DNA of 64,000 nt from Nitrobacter sp. Nb-311A (GCF_000152905.1 NZ_AAMY01000002.1:124001-188000), one strand, 5' to 3'; shown: positions 46,389 to 55,882, numbered from the stretch's first letter. Program-made: numbers and translations. The notes: generated by a model not told the origin, from the letters alone.

Positions 46389-47228
46389 ATGGAAGCGATT
46401 TCGAAAGTTGCTCTCGCGGTCGAGAGAGGTGCAACGACGGTTCGTGGTATTATCGACGCGACCGGATTGTCCCGTCTGAAAGTCGAACGCGCATTGCATT
46501 CGCTTGAAAAACAGAAGCGGATTATTCGCGACAGTGAAGGCTTCAGGCTGCCCGTCATGCCGACGAAACCAAACGTCCGGCAATGCGGATCATGCAACTG
46601 CTGTTGCGATATCCTCGAGGTGACAGCGGTCGCCAAACCGGTGAATGAATTATGCAGGCATTGGGAGACCGGCAAAGGATGCACCATCTACAACGATCGT
46701 CCTCAGATGTGCCGATCGTTCACTTGCGCTTGGCTGCAAGGTCATTTCAACGATGACTGGTTTCCCGAGAAGGCCCGCCTGGTGATGCATTTCAGTGAGG
46801 GTGCGGTCAACGTTCAGGTCGATCCCAACCATCCCGACCGTTGGCGGCAGGAGCCTTACTTCAGCAAGCTGCGTGAGTTGTCACTCAACGGGATAAGGGC
46901 GAGAGGTGCCCCCGGCTATGCCACCCTGGTCTTCGTCGGTTCCGACAAATTTCTCCTGCTCGGGCAAACCGTCGTTCCCGATCCCACGCTCTTCGGCACG
47001 GCGTTCGTACCCATCGCGCCCGAAACGTTCCGCTATTGGAAGGCCCGGTCACAGGAGCATGCGCAACGCCTGAATGAACGCGCCGCTGAGATACAGCGGA
47101 TACAGCAGGAATTCGGATATTGCGCGATCCCCGACGACGACGACCCCTATCCGCCTTATCGGCCTGCCCTTCTTCGATTGTCGAAACATCCTCACGCCGA
47201 ATCAGAGTCATGCGATGGCTCAAGTTAA
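46389..47228 (+). CDS. Winged-helix domain fused to a YkgJ-like cysteine cluster protein
   Basis: The 279-residue protein begins with a probable winged helix-turn-helix (residues 1-55, TVRGIIDATGLSRLKVERALHSLEK-type). It continues with a dense cysteine cluster: CGSCNCCCD (66-74), CRHW (89), GCTIYNDRP (98), MCRSFTCAW (108-113). The latter resembles YkgJ/UPF0153 zinc- or iron-binding proteins. A regulator that senses metal or redox state is a possible reading, but not shown. It stands alone with no operon partner, and a 115-bp gap separates it from the convergent EEP gene. Confidence 0.78.
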   Translation: MEAISKVALAVERGATTVRGIIDATGLSRLKVERALHSLEKQKRIIRDSEGFRLPVMPTKPNVRQCGSCNCCCDILEVTAVAKPVNELCRHWETGKGCTIYNDRPQMCRSFTCAWLQGHFNDDWFPEKARLVMHFSEGAVNVQVDPNHPDRWRQEPYFSKLRELSLNGIRARGAPGYATLVFVGSDKFLLLGQTVVPDPTLFGTAFVPIAPETFRYWKARSQEHAQRLNERAAEIQRIQQEFGYCAIPDDDDPYPPYRPALLRLSKHPHAESESCDGSS

Positions 47229-47343
47229 CGACGGACTGACTCTTGTGTGAAAGCGCAGAGAGCTCCGATTGTCGAAGCGGCGATCGAGATTTGCCCAGAA
47301 GACGGACAAGGCCGCCCTCCGGCCGCGCAGCCCAGGCGTGGGC

Positions 47344-48024
47344 TTACGAAAACATCACATCGGCGATGACCGGCAAATGATCCGAGCGACCGCGGGCTTC
47401 CGGATCGGTCCATGCCCTGACAATATTCCCGGTCTGCACGGTGTAAATGCGATCAAGTCGAAGCACGGGACACCATGAGGGAAAGGTGCGCATTCTGGTC
47501 CGCACGGGACATCGCTGCGCCAGGATTCGCCTGACCGATTTGACCCAGAACCAGTCGTTGAAATCGCCGAGCACGACGGTTCTGGGTGCATCGATGAGAT
47601 TGACGATTGCACGCGCCTGCTCATGGCGCTCGCGGATGCTTAGCCCGAGATGGGTGGCGATAACTGCGATCTCCCCGATCGGGGACTGAATACAGGCGGA
47701 AATCGCCCTGCGCGCCTCCCGTTCCCGGTATGAAACATCCACGATGGTCGGCGCTCGGATGAACCGCCATTTACTCAGCAGAACCTGCCCATAATCGCCA
47801 TCCGCGGTGACGATCGATCTGGCATCGACGTTATGCGCGCCCACGACACCTGCAAGACGCTCGAAAGGATTGTCGTTGCGTCCGCGGGAGTCGATCTCCT
47901 GCAATCCGACGATATCGGGCGACCATCTCCGAATGATCGACGCGACCGCCTCGATATCAAAGCGCGGATTGAGATTGAATGTGCCGTGTACGTTCCACGT
48001 CATCACGCGGATTGTAAGCGTCAT
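47344..48024 (-). CDS. Endonuclease/exonuclease/phosphatase family protein
   Basis: The 226-residue protein has the EEP order: MTWNVHG (Asn), VGLQEID (Glu), THLGLSIRERHEQA (His), LGDFNDW (Asp-Asn) and GRSDHLPV (Asp-His). It has no signal peptide. The start overlaps the stop of the phospholipase D-VTT gene by 4 bp (48021-48024), so the two are translationally coupled. Its substrate could be DNA, a phospholipid headgroup or an inositol phosphate; the partner suggests lipid, which is inference. Confidence 0.85.
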   Translation of the reverse strand: MTLTIRVMTWNVHGTFNLNPRFDIEAVASIIRRWSPDIVGLQEIDSRGRNDNPFERLAGVVGAHNVDARSIVTADGDYGQVLLSKWRFIRAPTIVDVSYREREARRAISACIQSPIGEIAVIATHLGLSIRERHEQARAIVNLIDAPRTVVLGDFNDWFWVKSVRRILAQRCPVRTRMRTFPSWCPVLRLDRIYTVQTGNIVRAWTDPEARGRSDHLPVIADVMFS

Positions 48025-50159
48025 GCGTTCCGTCCGGCGAGCCAGGTGACGACGAACTGAGCCGCCAGGCAGATCGCGATCCAGATAACAATTGTCAAGC
48101 CAAGAAGAAACACATTCCCCCAGGATGCGTTCTTCGCAAAATCGGCAATCTGTGAACCCAGCGCAGCCATGACCGCGATACCCGGCATCATGCCAAGGAT
48201 CGTACCCACCAGGAAGTCTCCCAGTTTCAACTGGCTCGCGCCCGCGACAACGTTGACGATCGAGAATGGGGCGAGCGGGACCATCCGGAGAATGGCGACC
48301 GCGATGATCCCCCTCCCGACCAGCCGCTCCTGAACGCGCAACGCGCGAGGCCCGAGAAGCTTTTGCAGCCGTTTGTGGCCAAGATAACGCCCTATCATAA
48401 AGAGCAGGGAGGCGCTCAGGATGACACCCGCCACAGCGGTCATCGCGCCGGTCCAGGGCCCCAATGCCGCGGCCGTCGCTGCGATCAGAACCACGACAGG
48501 AAATATGATCAAGCCGCCGAGCACAAAGCAGGCGATAGCGATGAGCACGGCAAATGGGGAATCATCCTGACTCATGAGGGCCGATAGAAAACCGATATCG
48601 GCATAGCTGCGCAGCGGCGTGTAACGCCAGAGTGCCGCCAGGGCCACAAGCATGAGCACGAGGCCCGCCATGCCCAGAATAGTTTTTGTCGTCCACATTC
48701 TGTTCGCGGCGCCTTCAAGGTTCAAGGGTACGCGAGGATCGGCGATGGGTTGGATGAAATCGTTGATCGCGCGAAACGGAATCTGCCCGACCTCGATCGG
48801 GTGCAGCGCCTTCGCTGCTCCTGCAACTGCATAGGAATCGAGGAACTGCAGCAGACGGAGTTCATTCTCGGCAATTTCTTCTTCGGCCACGCCGCAAAAA
48901 TGACCGATGAGTCGCCGGCGCAGCCTGCGAATGAAGTCGCGGTGGGCCTCGGTTGTCGCCTCGTACACAAGGTCGCATTCGCTGTCCGCGCCCATTGAGC
49001 GGTTGTTGAGATTGGCCGACCCGATCCGAACGAGATCATCATCGACAATCATCAGCTTGCTATGAACCATGATTGGCTGGCCCGCCGAGGATGGATGAAG
49101 AATCCGCAATCGTTTCCTGACGCCGGCTTTCTTGAATGGATCGAGGAAGGAGTTGGAGCCGCTCTGCATCGCCCGCGACTCAAGCCATGACGAATGTAGT
49201 TTCGGAGCGATAATCAACACTTGAAGCGATGGAACGGCTGCCATTCGTTGGGCGAGAAGCTCGGCGATCTTCGTGGCGCTGATGAACTGGTTTTCGAGGT
49301 AGACAAACGTCTTCGCGACGCTAATCAACTTTTCGAACAGGAGTTCAACTTCGTGAACATCCCCGGATGAACGGCTTGCCACCTCTGTTCTGGCGATCCC
49401 GACAGTGACATCCCGCGCACCGATCGGTACGGATTTCGGCCACCGGTCGGCGGCGGCAGAATCGATCTTCTCAAAGATGCAACCCGCCGCTTGCCAGCGC
49501 CGCATCGCAAGCTCACCGAGAGCCGCCGCCGCATCGCCGTCGACAATGCACTGGACATCATGGAAGGGCGGATAAGGTTTTCCTTGCGGATCTTTTCGAA
49601 GTGGATGCTCGCGAAGATGGTCGCTGGTGTCCCAGCGCCGGATCGTCAGGTCGAGTCCTCCGACAAAAGCCAGCGAGTTGTCGACGACGACAAATTTCTG
49701 GTGCTGCGCCGAGCCAAGCGGAAGACACGAATCCCAGCAGAAACGAATTCTGTCGTCGGCCGCATCGGCGAACTTGGCAGCAGAATTGGCTTCGCGCTCG
49801 GCGGCGTACAGCGCCGCAAAGTCCCAAATGAGAATGTCGATTTTCAGTTTGGGCTTGAGCTTTAATAGCGCCTTGAGAAAAGGAGCAAGCAAAAGGGGCA
49901 AGTCGTCGTCGACGACCCCCGAGGGTCCGACCAGCGGGGTTTCGCTGTGAATATCCCACCCAACGATCTGTATCTGTGTTTCGGCCTGTAGAAGGGAGTC
50001 CCGCAACGCCGCAAAGTACTCGGCGGCGTCATTGAGAACCGCCATTCGTGGCGCCCGGGATTTGAACCACACGGTCGCTCCCGGAACGAGAATCGATGGA
50101 TCCTTAAGCAGGTCGAATCTCCAAAGGACGCTACGCGCCAGAACCGATTGGTGAGTCAA
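48021..50159 (-). CDS. Phospholipase D domain fused to a VTT (DedA/TVP38-like) membrane domain
   Basis: The 712-residue protein has two HKD motifs, HQKFVVVD (His153, Lys155, Asp160) and HSKLMIVD (His366, Lys368, Asp373), typical of the cardiolipin synthase/PLD superfamily. The C-terminal part (about 495-712) has about six membrane segments of the VTT/SNARE-associated type (LRMVPLAPFSIVNVVAGAS). Such fusions probably act on phospholipids at the inner membrane. It is cotranscribed with the EEP protein, forming a two-gene lipid or nucleic acid processing unit. Confidence 0.87.
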   Translation of the reverse strand: MTHQSVLARSVLWRFDLLKDPSILVPGATVWFKSRAPRMAVLNDAAEYFAALRDSLLQAETQIQIVGWDIHSETPLVGPSGVVDDDLPLLLAPFLKALLKLKPKLKIDILIWDFAALYAAEREANSAAKFADAADDRIRFCWDSCLPLGSAQHQKFVVVDNSLAFVGGLDLTIRRWDTSDHLREHPLRKDPQGKPYPPFHDVQCIVDGDAAAALGELAMRRWQAAGCIFEKIDSAAADRWPKSVPIGARDVTVGIARTEVASRSSGDVHEVELLFEKLISVAKTFVYLENQFISATKIAELLAQRMAAVPSLQVLIIAPKLHSSWLESRAMQSGSNSFLDPFKKAGVRKRLRILHPSSAGQPIMVHSKLMIVDDDLVRIGSANLNNRSMGADSECDLVYEATTEAHRDFIRRLRRRLIGHFCGVAEEEIAENELRLLQFLDSYAVAGAAKALHPIEVGQIPFRAINDFIQPIADPRVPLNLEGAANRMWTTKTILGMAGLVLMLVALAALWRYTPLRSYADIGFLSALMSQDDSPFAVLIAIACFVLGGLIIFPVVVLIAATAAALGPWTGAMTAVAGVILSASLLFMIGRYLGHKRLQKLLGPRALRVQERLVGRGIIAVAILRMVPLAPFSIVNVVAGASQLKLGDFLVGTILGMMPGIAVMAALGSQIADFAKNASWGNVFLLGLTIVIWIAICLAAQFVVTWLAGRNA

Positions 50160-50446
50160 ACGATGCTTGACCCGCCGGGTTCCACATACTCAGCGCTAAG
50201 TTGCGCGCTTGCGGGATTTCGGCTCCTCCCAACTCAAAACAGCCCTGCCCTGGCGGCCCGCCCTGGGTGAAAAAGACGTTGGGCAATGGTGGTCATCCCG
50301 GTGTCGCCGAATTCGCGGCAAGAATCGCGACAAGAGTGAAAAGGCGCTGGGCCCCCGAAGCCCCCCCTGCCAAAGAGTACGAATTAGTGGCATAGGGTCT
50401 CCGGCTTTCTTGCTAAACTCACACGTGCGTCAGGAGTGCACCGTTC

Positions 50447-51040
50447 ATGGCCGTGTCCGATATCATGCTGGCGGCGAGGCTAAACGATCAGGCCGAACTC
50501 TTCAAAGAAGAGGGACGTTATGACGAGGCCGAGCCGCTCTACAAGCAGGCGCTGGCGATCTTCGCGAAGGCGCGCGGGCCCGATCACCCCTCTGTCGCGC
50601 TGGCGCTGAACGATCTCGCCGAGCTCTACAGCGCCCAGGCTCGCTACCCCGAGGCCGAGCCGCTCTACAGGCGGGCGCTGGCCATCTGGAAGAAAGCCGT
50701 CGGGCCTGACCACCCCGAGATCGTGCAATCGCTCAACAGCCTGGCCAAGCTGTACAGCGTCCAGGGCCGCTATGCCGACGCCGAACCGCTCTACAAGCGA
50801 GCAATCATGGTGTTCGAGAAGTCGCTCGGCCCTAGCCATCCCTCGGTCGCGTCGGCGCTGGACAATCTGGCTTCGATCTACAAAGCGGAAGCGCGCTACG
50901 CCGATGCCGAATCGCTCTACAAGCGCGCGCTGGCGATCCGGGAGAAAGCGCTCGGCCCCGATAACCCCGATGTCGCGCGATCACGAGCCTATCTGGCCGA
51001 CCTAGCGAGCACCCAGAAGGAGAGTTCCGGCGGTTCTTAG
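50447..51040 (+). CDS. Tetratricopeptide repeat protein (kinesin light chain-like repeats)
   Basis: The 197-residue protein is made of four 42-residue TPR_12-type repeats, each with the pattern Y.EAEPLY.RALAI...GP.HP.VA..L..LA. It has no signal peptide and no other domain. Such repeats mediate protein binding. The near-identical repeat units suggest recent internal duplication. It is flanked by repeats, and the partner is not evident. Confidence 0.85.
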   Translation: MAVSDIMLAARLNDQAELFKEEGRYDEAEPLYKQALAIFAKARGPDHPSVALALNDLAELYSAQARYPEAEPLYRRALAIWKKAVGPDHPEIVQSLNSLAKLYSVQGRYADAEPLYKRAIMVFEKSLGPSHPSVASALDNLASIYKAEARYADAESLYKRALAIREKALGPDNPDVARSRAYLADLASTQKESSGGS

Positions 51041-51041
51041 T

Positions 51042-51112
51042 TAGAACGTCTCGAGCGAAGTAAACCCCGGTTCGCGCAAGGAAAACGCGTCAAATCAAAA
51101 AGCCGGGGTCTT
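51042..51112 (+). repeat. Dispersed repeat family 1, copy i
   Basis: TTAGAACGTCTCGAGCGAAG followed by GTTCGCGCAAGGAAAACGCG and TCAAATCAAAAAGC. It follows the stop of the TPR gene by one base. Confidence 0.72.
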
Positions 51113-51194
51113 TTCAGCGTTTCCCTGAAGGGCGACAGACTCTAGAATCTGTTTCAACTGCGTTGAATCAAACTCGTCGGCTTATCTTTTTGTT

Positions 51195-51245
51195 TGAGCA
51201 TGATCTTTTCCGAAACCGGTTTACACTTTCGGGATCATGCTTCTA
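51195..51245. repeat. Dispersed palindromic repeat family 2, copy i
   Basis: GAGCATGATCTTTTCCGAAA through CACTTTCGGGATCATGCTTCTA. The right edge contains the TAG stop of the minus-strand gene at 51243. Confidence 0.85.
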
Positions 51246-51605
51246 GAGCCGCGTTTCTGCCGCCGTACTGGATGAGGGATGAGATGTCAGACTTGAGGCG
51301 TCGGACGGTGGGTTCTGCTTCTTCCGCAATTCCCACAGGACGATCAAGACCGGCGATAGAAAAACGAGCAGAAGCCCGAAGACCACGATTCCCAGAAGAA
51401 TCGCCTTCACCGCCGACCAGACGGCCAGAAGGAGGTGCATCAATATCTTCAGGACGAGCACCACCTCGCCGTACACCATCGAGAAGTATCCGAGGGCGTA
51501 CATCACCATGCCCGCCAGGATCGACAGGGCCAGCGCCGGCAACAACAGCGCCAGCAACCGGAAGTTGAGTAGAGAAAGCATCTGCTTCTTGACGTCCGCC
51601 TGCAT
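51243..51605 (-). CDS. Small hypothetical membrane protein
   Basis: The 120-residue protein has two or three long hydrophobic segments (about residues 12-37, 43-64 and 66-90) and a short basic, Ser-rich C-terminal tail. GGAGG lies 11 bases upstream of the ATG at 51605. No family is recognised. The C-terminus is set by a stop codon inside a palindromic repeat, so the last residues may have been added or changed by the repeat. Confidence 0.6.
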   Translation of the reverse strand: MQADVKKQMLSLLNFRLLALLLPALALSILAGMVMYALGYFSMVYGEVVLVLKILMHLLLAVWSAVKAILLGIVVFGLLLVFLSPVLIVLWELRKKQNPPSDASSLTSHPSSSTAAETRL

Positions 51606-51941
51606 CGCTGCTTTCGCCTCCGGCTAATCCATCACCTGAATCGTATCGCTGAGGGGCTCGCCTTGCAAGGATCAGGACGGCTTGAGATTCATGCTAGGAA
51701 CTCAGCGAATCGGTAAGTCTCACGCGCTCCCTTAATCCCACCAAATGGTAAATATTCCTGCTATCGGACCGGAACAGCGTTGCGTTTCTTGCGTCCCTTC
51801 GCCCTGTCCAGTTGCATGTCGGGCGCGGACCGGGCGGTCAGCTGGCGAATGTGCATGCGCCCTCGTTTGTTAGCCGTTTCAACGATATTTTAGCGCGCCA
51901 ATCGATTCGACGAGACCCGACATCATGAAGGCCAGGACATC
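51606..51941. other. Intergenic region upstream of rnd
   Basis: No gene is visible in these 336 bases between two divergent genes. The segment near 51740-51760 (CCAAATGGTAAATATTCCTG) is locally AT-rich and could contain a promoter. I cannot name its elements. Confidence 0.45.
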
Positions 51942-52562
51942 ATGACCATCCGCCTGCATCGCGGCGACCTGCCGGACCAGGATCTTGCGCGCTACACCGG
52001 TTCGGCGGCGATCGATACCGAGACCATGGGGCTCAAGCCGCACCGCGACCGCTTGTGCGTGGTGCAGATGTCGCCGGGCGACGGTTCGGCCGACGTGATC
52101 CAGATCGCGCGCGGGCAGCATGACGCGCCGAACCTGAAGAAGCTGCTCGGCGATCCGGCCATCGTCAAGATCTTCCACTTCGCACGTTTCGACCTCGCCG
52201 CGCTGCACAACGCATTCGGCGTGATGCCCCGGCCGGTCTATTGCACCAAGATCGCTTCGCGACTGACCCGCACCTATACCGACCGGCACGGCCTGAAGGA
52301 CCTGGTGCGCGAGGCTCTCAGCATCGACCTGTCGAAGCAGCAGCAATCGAGCGATTGGGGATCGCTTGCGCTGAGCGACGCACAGCTCGCTTACGCCGCC
52401 TCTGACGTGCTGCATCTGCACGCTTTGCGCGACAAGCTCGACGCCATGCTGGCGCGCGAGGATCGCACCGGGTTGGCGCAAGCGTGTTTCGAGTTCCTGC
52501 CGGCGCGAGCGATGCTCGATCTGTCCGGCTGGGACGCAGAGGACATCTTCGCGCATTCGTGA
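51942..52562 (+). CDS. rnd: Ribonuclease D-like 3'-5' exonuclease
   Basis: The 206-residue protein has the DEDDy exonuclease order: AIDTETMG (Asp, Glu), KIFHFARFDLAAL (Asp), and QLAYAASDVLHL (Tyr, Asp). It lacks the C-terminal HRDC domains of E. coli RNase D (about 370 residues), the usual short form in alphaproteobacteria. It trims structured RNA 3' ends. It lies directly upstream of lptC, as is common in the group. Confidence 0.9.
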   Translation: MTIRLHRGDLPDQDLARYTGSAAIDTETMGLKPHRDRLCVVQMSPGDGSADVIQIARGQHDAPNLKKLLGDPAIVKIFHFARFDLAALHNAFGVMPRPVYCTKIASRLTRTYTDRHGLKDLVREALSIDLSKQQQSSDWGSLALSDAQLAYAASDVLHLHALRDKLDAMLAREDRTGLAQACFEFLPARAMLDLSGWDAEDIFAHS

Positions 52563-52741
52563 GCCGCGCCCGATGATCGCCGTGACGCAGTCGGCCTTAC
52601 AGCTTTCGCCCCTTTTCGGTCACACTCATCGTCCTCGGTGGCACGCCTTCGGCGGTTAAAAGCGGCAAGTGCAGCACGGTGTCCGGCTGCGAAGCCCCCC
52701 GTTTCGAGGTAGGATAACCAGGACAGACGCCTGGAGCAGCG

Positions 52742-53434
52742 GTGTATTCAGTTCACAATCCTATCTATCAAGCGGGAATGCAGGCCGGGCTGGAAGCCAG
52801 GTTCGCCCGCGCCGCCCGCCACAGCCGCATGGTCCGGGTACTACGGATCGCGGTGCCCGGGGCGGTCGGGCTGGCGATGGCCGCGCTAATCGGGATCGCG
52901 ACCTTCAATCCGTTCCACGCGCTGGCGAACCTGCCGCTCGACATGGATAATCTCGTCGTCTCCGGCACCAAGATCACCATGGAATCGCCGCGCCTTGCCG
53001 GCTTCACGCCGGACAAGCGGCCCTACGAGATGCAGGCCACGACGGCGACGCAGGACGTCACCGATCCCGATCGCGTCGAACTGCATACCTTGCGAGCCAA
53101 GGTGCTTATGGAGGACGATTCCACGGTGACGCTGAATTCCCATACGGGGATGTTCAATACGAAAACGCAGATTCTCGACCTGCAAAAGGATATCTTCATG
53201 CGGTCTTCGACCGGATATGAGGCGCGGTTGACCCATGCGATGGTCGATATGGGCCGGGGCACGGTCACCTCTGACCAGCCCGTCGATGTCAAATTGCTGA
53301 ACGGAACGCTGACCGCCGACACCATGCAGGTCACCGAAAAGGGCGACGTGGTGCGATTCGAGAACAATGTCGTCATGCATCTGGTGATGGACCGCCCTCC
53401 TGCAACTGACGGCGCGGGCGGCGATACCAAATGA
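52742..53434 (+). CDS. lptC: LPS export protein LptC
   Basis: The 230-residue protein has one N-terminal membrane anchor (about 37-58) and a periplasmic beta-jellyroll (LVVSGTKITMESPRLAGFTPD, VTLNSHTGMFNTKTQILDLQKDI). In the LptB2FGC complex it receives LPS and passes it to LptA. The start is GTG at 52742 with GGAG upstream. It overlaps lptA by 4 bp, so translation is coupled. Confidence 0.93.
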   Translation: MYSVHNPIYQAGMQAGLEARFARAARHSRMVRVLRIAVPGAVGLAMAALIGIATFNPFHALANLPLDMDNLVVSGTKITMESPRLAGFTPDKRPYEMQATTATQDVTDPDRVELHTLRAKVLMEDDSTVTLNSHTGMFNTKTQILDLQKDIFMRSSTGYEARLTHAMVDMGRGTVTSDQPVDVKLLNGTLTADTMQVTEKGDVVRFENNVVMHLVMDRPPATDGAGGDTK

Positions 53435-54108
53435 ATTCAATGGTGCAGTGTGTTCGCGGCTTGCCGCCGCCGCCCCGCTTGACCCTCCTGCTGCGGGCGG
53501 GATTGATCACCGCCGCCGTGATGGCGGCCGGAGAAGCGGCCGGGCAAAGCACCGTGCAGGGCGTACCCAACGCTATGCAGGGCTTTTCGCAGAATCGCGA
53601 TCAGCCGATCCAGATCGAGGCCGCCGCGCTGGAGATGCGCGACAAGAAAAAGGAGGCGACCTTCTCCGGCAACGTCAAGGTGGTGCAGGGCGACACCACG
53701 ATGACGTCAAAGACGCTCGTGGTCTATTATCAGAGCAGCGCCACGGCCAAGGGCGGCGCGCCGGCGAAGCTAAAACCTGCGGCGGCGCCGGCGCCGGCTG
53801 GCGCGTCCTCGATCAAGCGGCTGGAGGCCAGGGGCAACGTGGTTGTGACCCAGAAGGATCAGGTCGTCACAGGCGATACCGCCGTGTTCGATACCACGAC
53901 CAATCTGATCACGATGAGGGGTAAAGTCGTGTTGAGCCAATGCAAGAATGTGTTGCGGGGGGACCGCCTTCTGGTCGATATGACCACAGGGGTCTCGCGC
54001 GTGGAATCCAATAGCGGCAGGGTCCAGGGTCTCTTCATTCAGAAAGACGAAAGCTGCGCTTCTTCCGGGCCGGCCATGCCGCCCCTTGCCCCCAAAAAAA
54101 CCAAGTAA
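53431..54108 (+). CDS. lptA: LPS transport periplasmic protein LptA (OstA-like)
   Basis: The 225-residue protein has a signal peptide (about 1-39, ending AAGQS) and an OstA-like domain (IQIEAAALEMRDKKKEATFSG, VKVVQGDTTMTSKTLVVYY, GNVVVTQKDQVVTGDTAVFD). An Ala/Pro-rich insert of about 25 residues divides it, which is longer than in enteric LptA. It bridges LptC to the outer-membrane LptD. lptB follows after 415 bp. Confidence 0.93.
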   Translation: MNSMVQCVRGLPPPPRLTLLLRAGLITAAVMAAGEAAGQSTVQGVPNAMQGFSQNRDQPIQIEAAALEMRDKKKEATFSGNVKVVQGDTTMTSKTLVVYYQSSATAKGGAPAKLKPAAAPAPAGASSIKRLEARGNVVVTQKDQVVTGDTAVFDTTTNLITMRGKVVLSQCKNVLRGDRLLVDMTTGVSRVESNSGRVQGLFIQKDESCASSGPAMPPLAPKKTK

Positions 54109-54523
54109 CACCATGATGTTCGGCCGGCGAGCCGATCTCGGAGGTTGAAGCGGCGCATAACGCTCTGTATCTGGGTGGAGTGAATTCCGCAAAGTGGGGT
54201 ACGGCATCAGAATACGCGCACGTTATTGATTGAGAGCATTTTCTTCGCGGGACCCGGATTCCACTTGGCCGGAAAATGCGCGAGCGGTCTATCTTCGAGA
54301 GCGGTCCTTCGATCCTGACATTCGCAAGAAGGTTCGTCGAAACGGGATGCGAATGCTAGAATCCGATCACAAGGCACGGCCGGTCACCTCCCGTCAAAGG
54401 TTTTGTCGGCACAATTTTCCGCCTCTCGCTGGGCAAGGTCGAGCCGCTCCGCCATGGTGACCCGACGAATCAGACCGGCTGGGGAACGCAGGCGAGCAAC
54501 CGTGAGAGGCTGAGCAGGCGCCC
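54109..54523. other. Gap between lptA and lptB with a degenerate repeat
   Basis: No gene is visible. A degenerate family 1 repeat occupies about 54228-54295 (GAGAGCATTTTCTTCGCGGG and CTTGGCCGGAAAATGCGC). In many relatives lptA and lptB are closer, so the repeat may have widened the gap, and lptB may have its own promoter here. Confidence 0.55.
54228..54295 (-). repeat. Dispersed repeat family 1, copy j (degenerate)
   Basis: GCATTTTCTTCGCGGGACCC and GGATTCCACTTGGCCGGAAAA correspond to the reverse-oriented core, with many changes. Confidence 0.5.
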
Positions 54524-55525
54524 ATGGTGGATATCTTCAATGTATTCCGCAAACGGCCGCAAAAACGCGCCTCGCAAGCGTTTGCACGGACCCGGACGGA
54601 CATCACGGCACTCGGCGATACCATCGGCGACATGCTGACCAGCCCGGTGCGCGAGGTTCCCCCTATCGCTCACAGGACGCGTCCCAGTGCTCCGCCGGCC
54701 CCGCCGGTTTCGCAATCCCGGATTCCTCCGCCCCCTAGGCGGGAAGCTCCCCGGCCGCGTGACGCCTCCAACGGGACTGCCGCGCCGCGGATGGCCGCGC
54801 GCCCCAGCTACCTTGCGGTACACGGGGTGGAAAAAAGTTTCGGTTCCCGTCAGGTCGTGCGGGGCGTCAGCATCTATGTCCGGCGGGGCGAGGCGGTCGG
54901 TCTGTTGGGTCCGAACGGCGCAGGCAAGACCACCGTATTCTACATGATCACCGGCCTGATCCCCGCGGATCGCGGCGCCATCGAACTCGATGGTCACGAC
55001 GTGACCAGGCTGCCGATGTACCAGCGGGCGCGGCTCGGCATCGGCTATCTGCCGCAGGAAGCCTCGATCTTCCGCGGCCTCAGTGTCGAGCAGAACATTC
55101 GTGCCGTGCTTGAGGTCGTCGAGCCAAACAAGAAAAAACGCGAAGCCGAACTCGATGCATTGCTCGAGGAATTCAACATCACGCGCCTGCGCAAATCGCC
55201 ATCTATCGCGCTGTCCGGCGGCGAGCGGCGGCGCGTGGAAATCGCGCGCGCGCTGGCGACGCGCCCGAACTACATGCTGCTGGATGAACCCTTCGCCGGC
55301 ATCGACCCGATCGCGGTCGGTGATATTCAGGATCTCGTGCGCCATCTGACCAATCGCGGCATCGGCGTGCTCATCACCGACCACAACGTCCGCGAAACGC
55401 TCGGCCTGACCGACCGCGCCTACATCGTCTATGCGGGCGAAATCCTGACCGAGGGCAGCCCGGAGACCATCGTCAACGACCCCGACGTGCGGCGCCTGTA
55501 TCTGGGCGAGGAGTTCCGGCTATAG
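54524..55525 (+). CDS. lptB: LPS export ABC transporter ATP-binding protein LptB, with N-terminal extension
   Basis: The 333-residue protein has the ABC ATPase domain from about residue 95: Walker [13 protein letters not shown]-loop LPQEASIF, signature ALSGGERRR, Walker [13 protein letters not shown], and the switch His in ITDHNV. E. coli LptB has about 241 residues. Here about 90 extra N-terminal residues are present, rich in Pro, Arg and Ala. The frame and the GAGAGG upstream of 54524 support their translation, but a start near [10 protein letters not shown] (about 54791) is possible. Confidence 0.92.
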   Translation: MVDIFNVFRKRPQKRASQAFARTRTDITALGDTIGDMLTSPVREVPPIAHRTRPSAPPAPPVSQSRIPPPPRREAPRPRDASNGTAAPRMAARPSYLAVHGVEKSFGSRQVVRGVSIYVRRGEAVGLLGPNGAGKTTVFYMITGLIPADRGAIELDGHDVTRLPMYQRARLGIGYLPQEASIFRGLSVEQNIRAVLEVVEPNKKKREAELDALLEEFNITRLRKSPSIALSGGERRRVEIARALATRPNYMLLDEPFAGIDPIAVGDIQDLVRHLTNRGIGVLITDHNVRETLGLTDRAYIVYAGEILTEGSPETIVNDPDVRRLYLGEEFRL

Positions 55526-55579
55526 AGCAGCCGAGCTTTCCCGGCTTGATCCCTGCTGCGCGACGCGCGATTCGAACCT

Positions 55580-55882
55580 TCACCAGAAACCGTCATCGAT
55601 ATCGACCTCAGCTGCCGGACCGTCGTCAAAGTTGCGATGGAAGCCGGTGCGCGGCACGCCATAGCGGGGCCGATAGTCGGAGCGCTCATACTCATAGACT
55701 TCATCGTCACCCTCGTCGTCCTGCCAGCGCTCGACGAAACGCTGCCCCTGGGCGCGATAGCAAGTCCCGTCCTCATGACAAACCATCTGCGGGGCCTCGT
55801 CCGTGTAGGAGAGGTCCGCGGCGGACGAGGGGAGCGCGAAAAGCAAACCGGCAGCGCAACAAATAAGGCTGGTCTTGAACAT
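55580..55882 (-). CDS. Small secreted acidic protein of unknown function
   Basis: The 100-residue protein has a signal peptide (about 1-20, MFKTSLICCAAGLLFALPSSAA), a pair of Cys in VCHEDGTCY, and an acidic tail (DDEGDDEVYEYE, EVDIDDGFW). AGGAGG precedes the ATG at 55882, which rules out the open frame back to 56011. No family is recognised. It lies antisense in the interval between lptB and rpoN. Confidence 0.72.
   Translation of the reverse strand: MFKTSLICCAAGLLFALPSSAADLSYTDEAPQMVCHEDGTCYRAQGQRFVERWQDDEGDDEVYEYERSDYRPRYGVPRTGFHRNFDDGPAAEVDIDDGFW

Noticed and set aside
50547..51005. Internal near-identical 126-bp units
   Set aside because: They first looked like a DNA tandem repeat or CRISPR-like array but are the coding repeats of a TPR protein.
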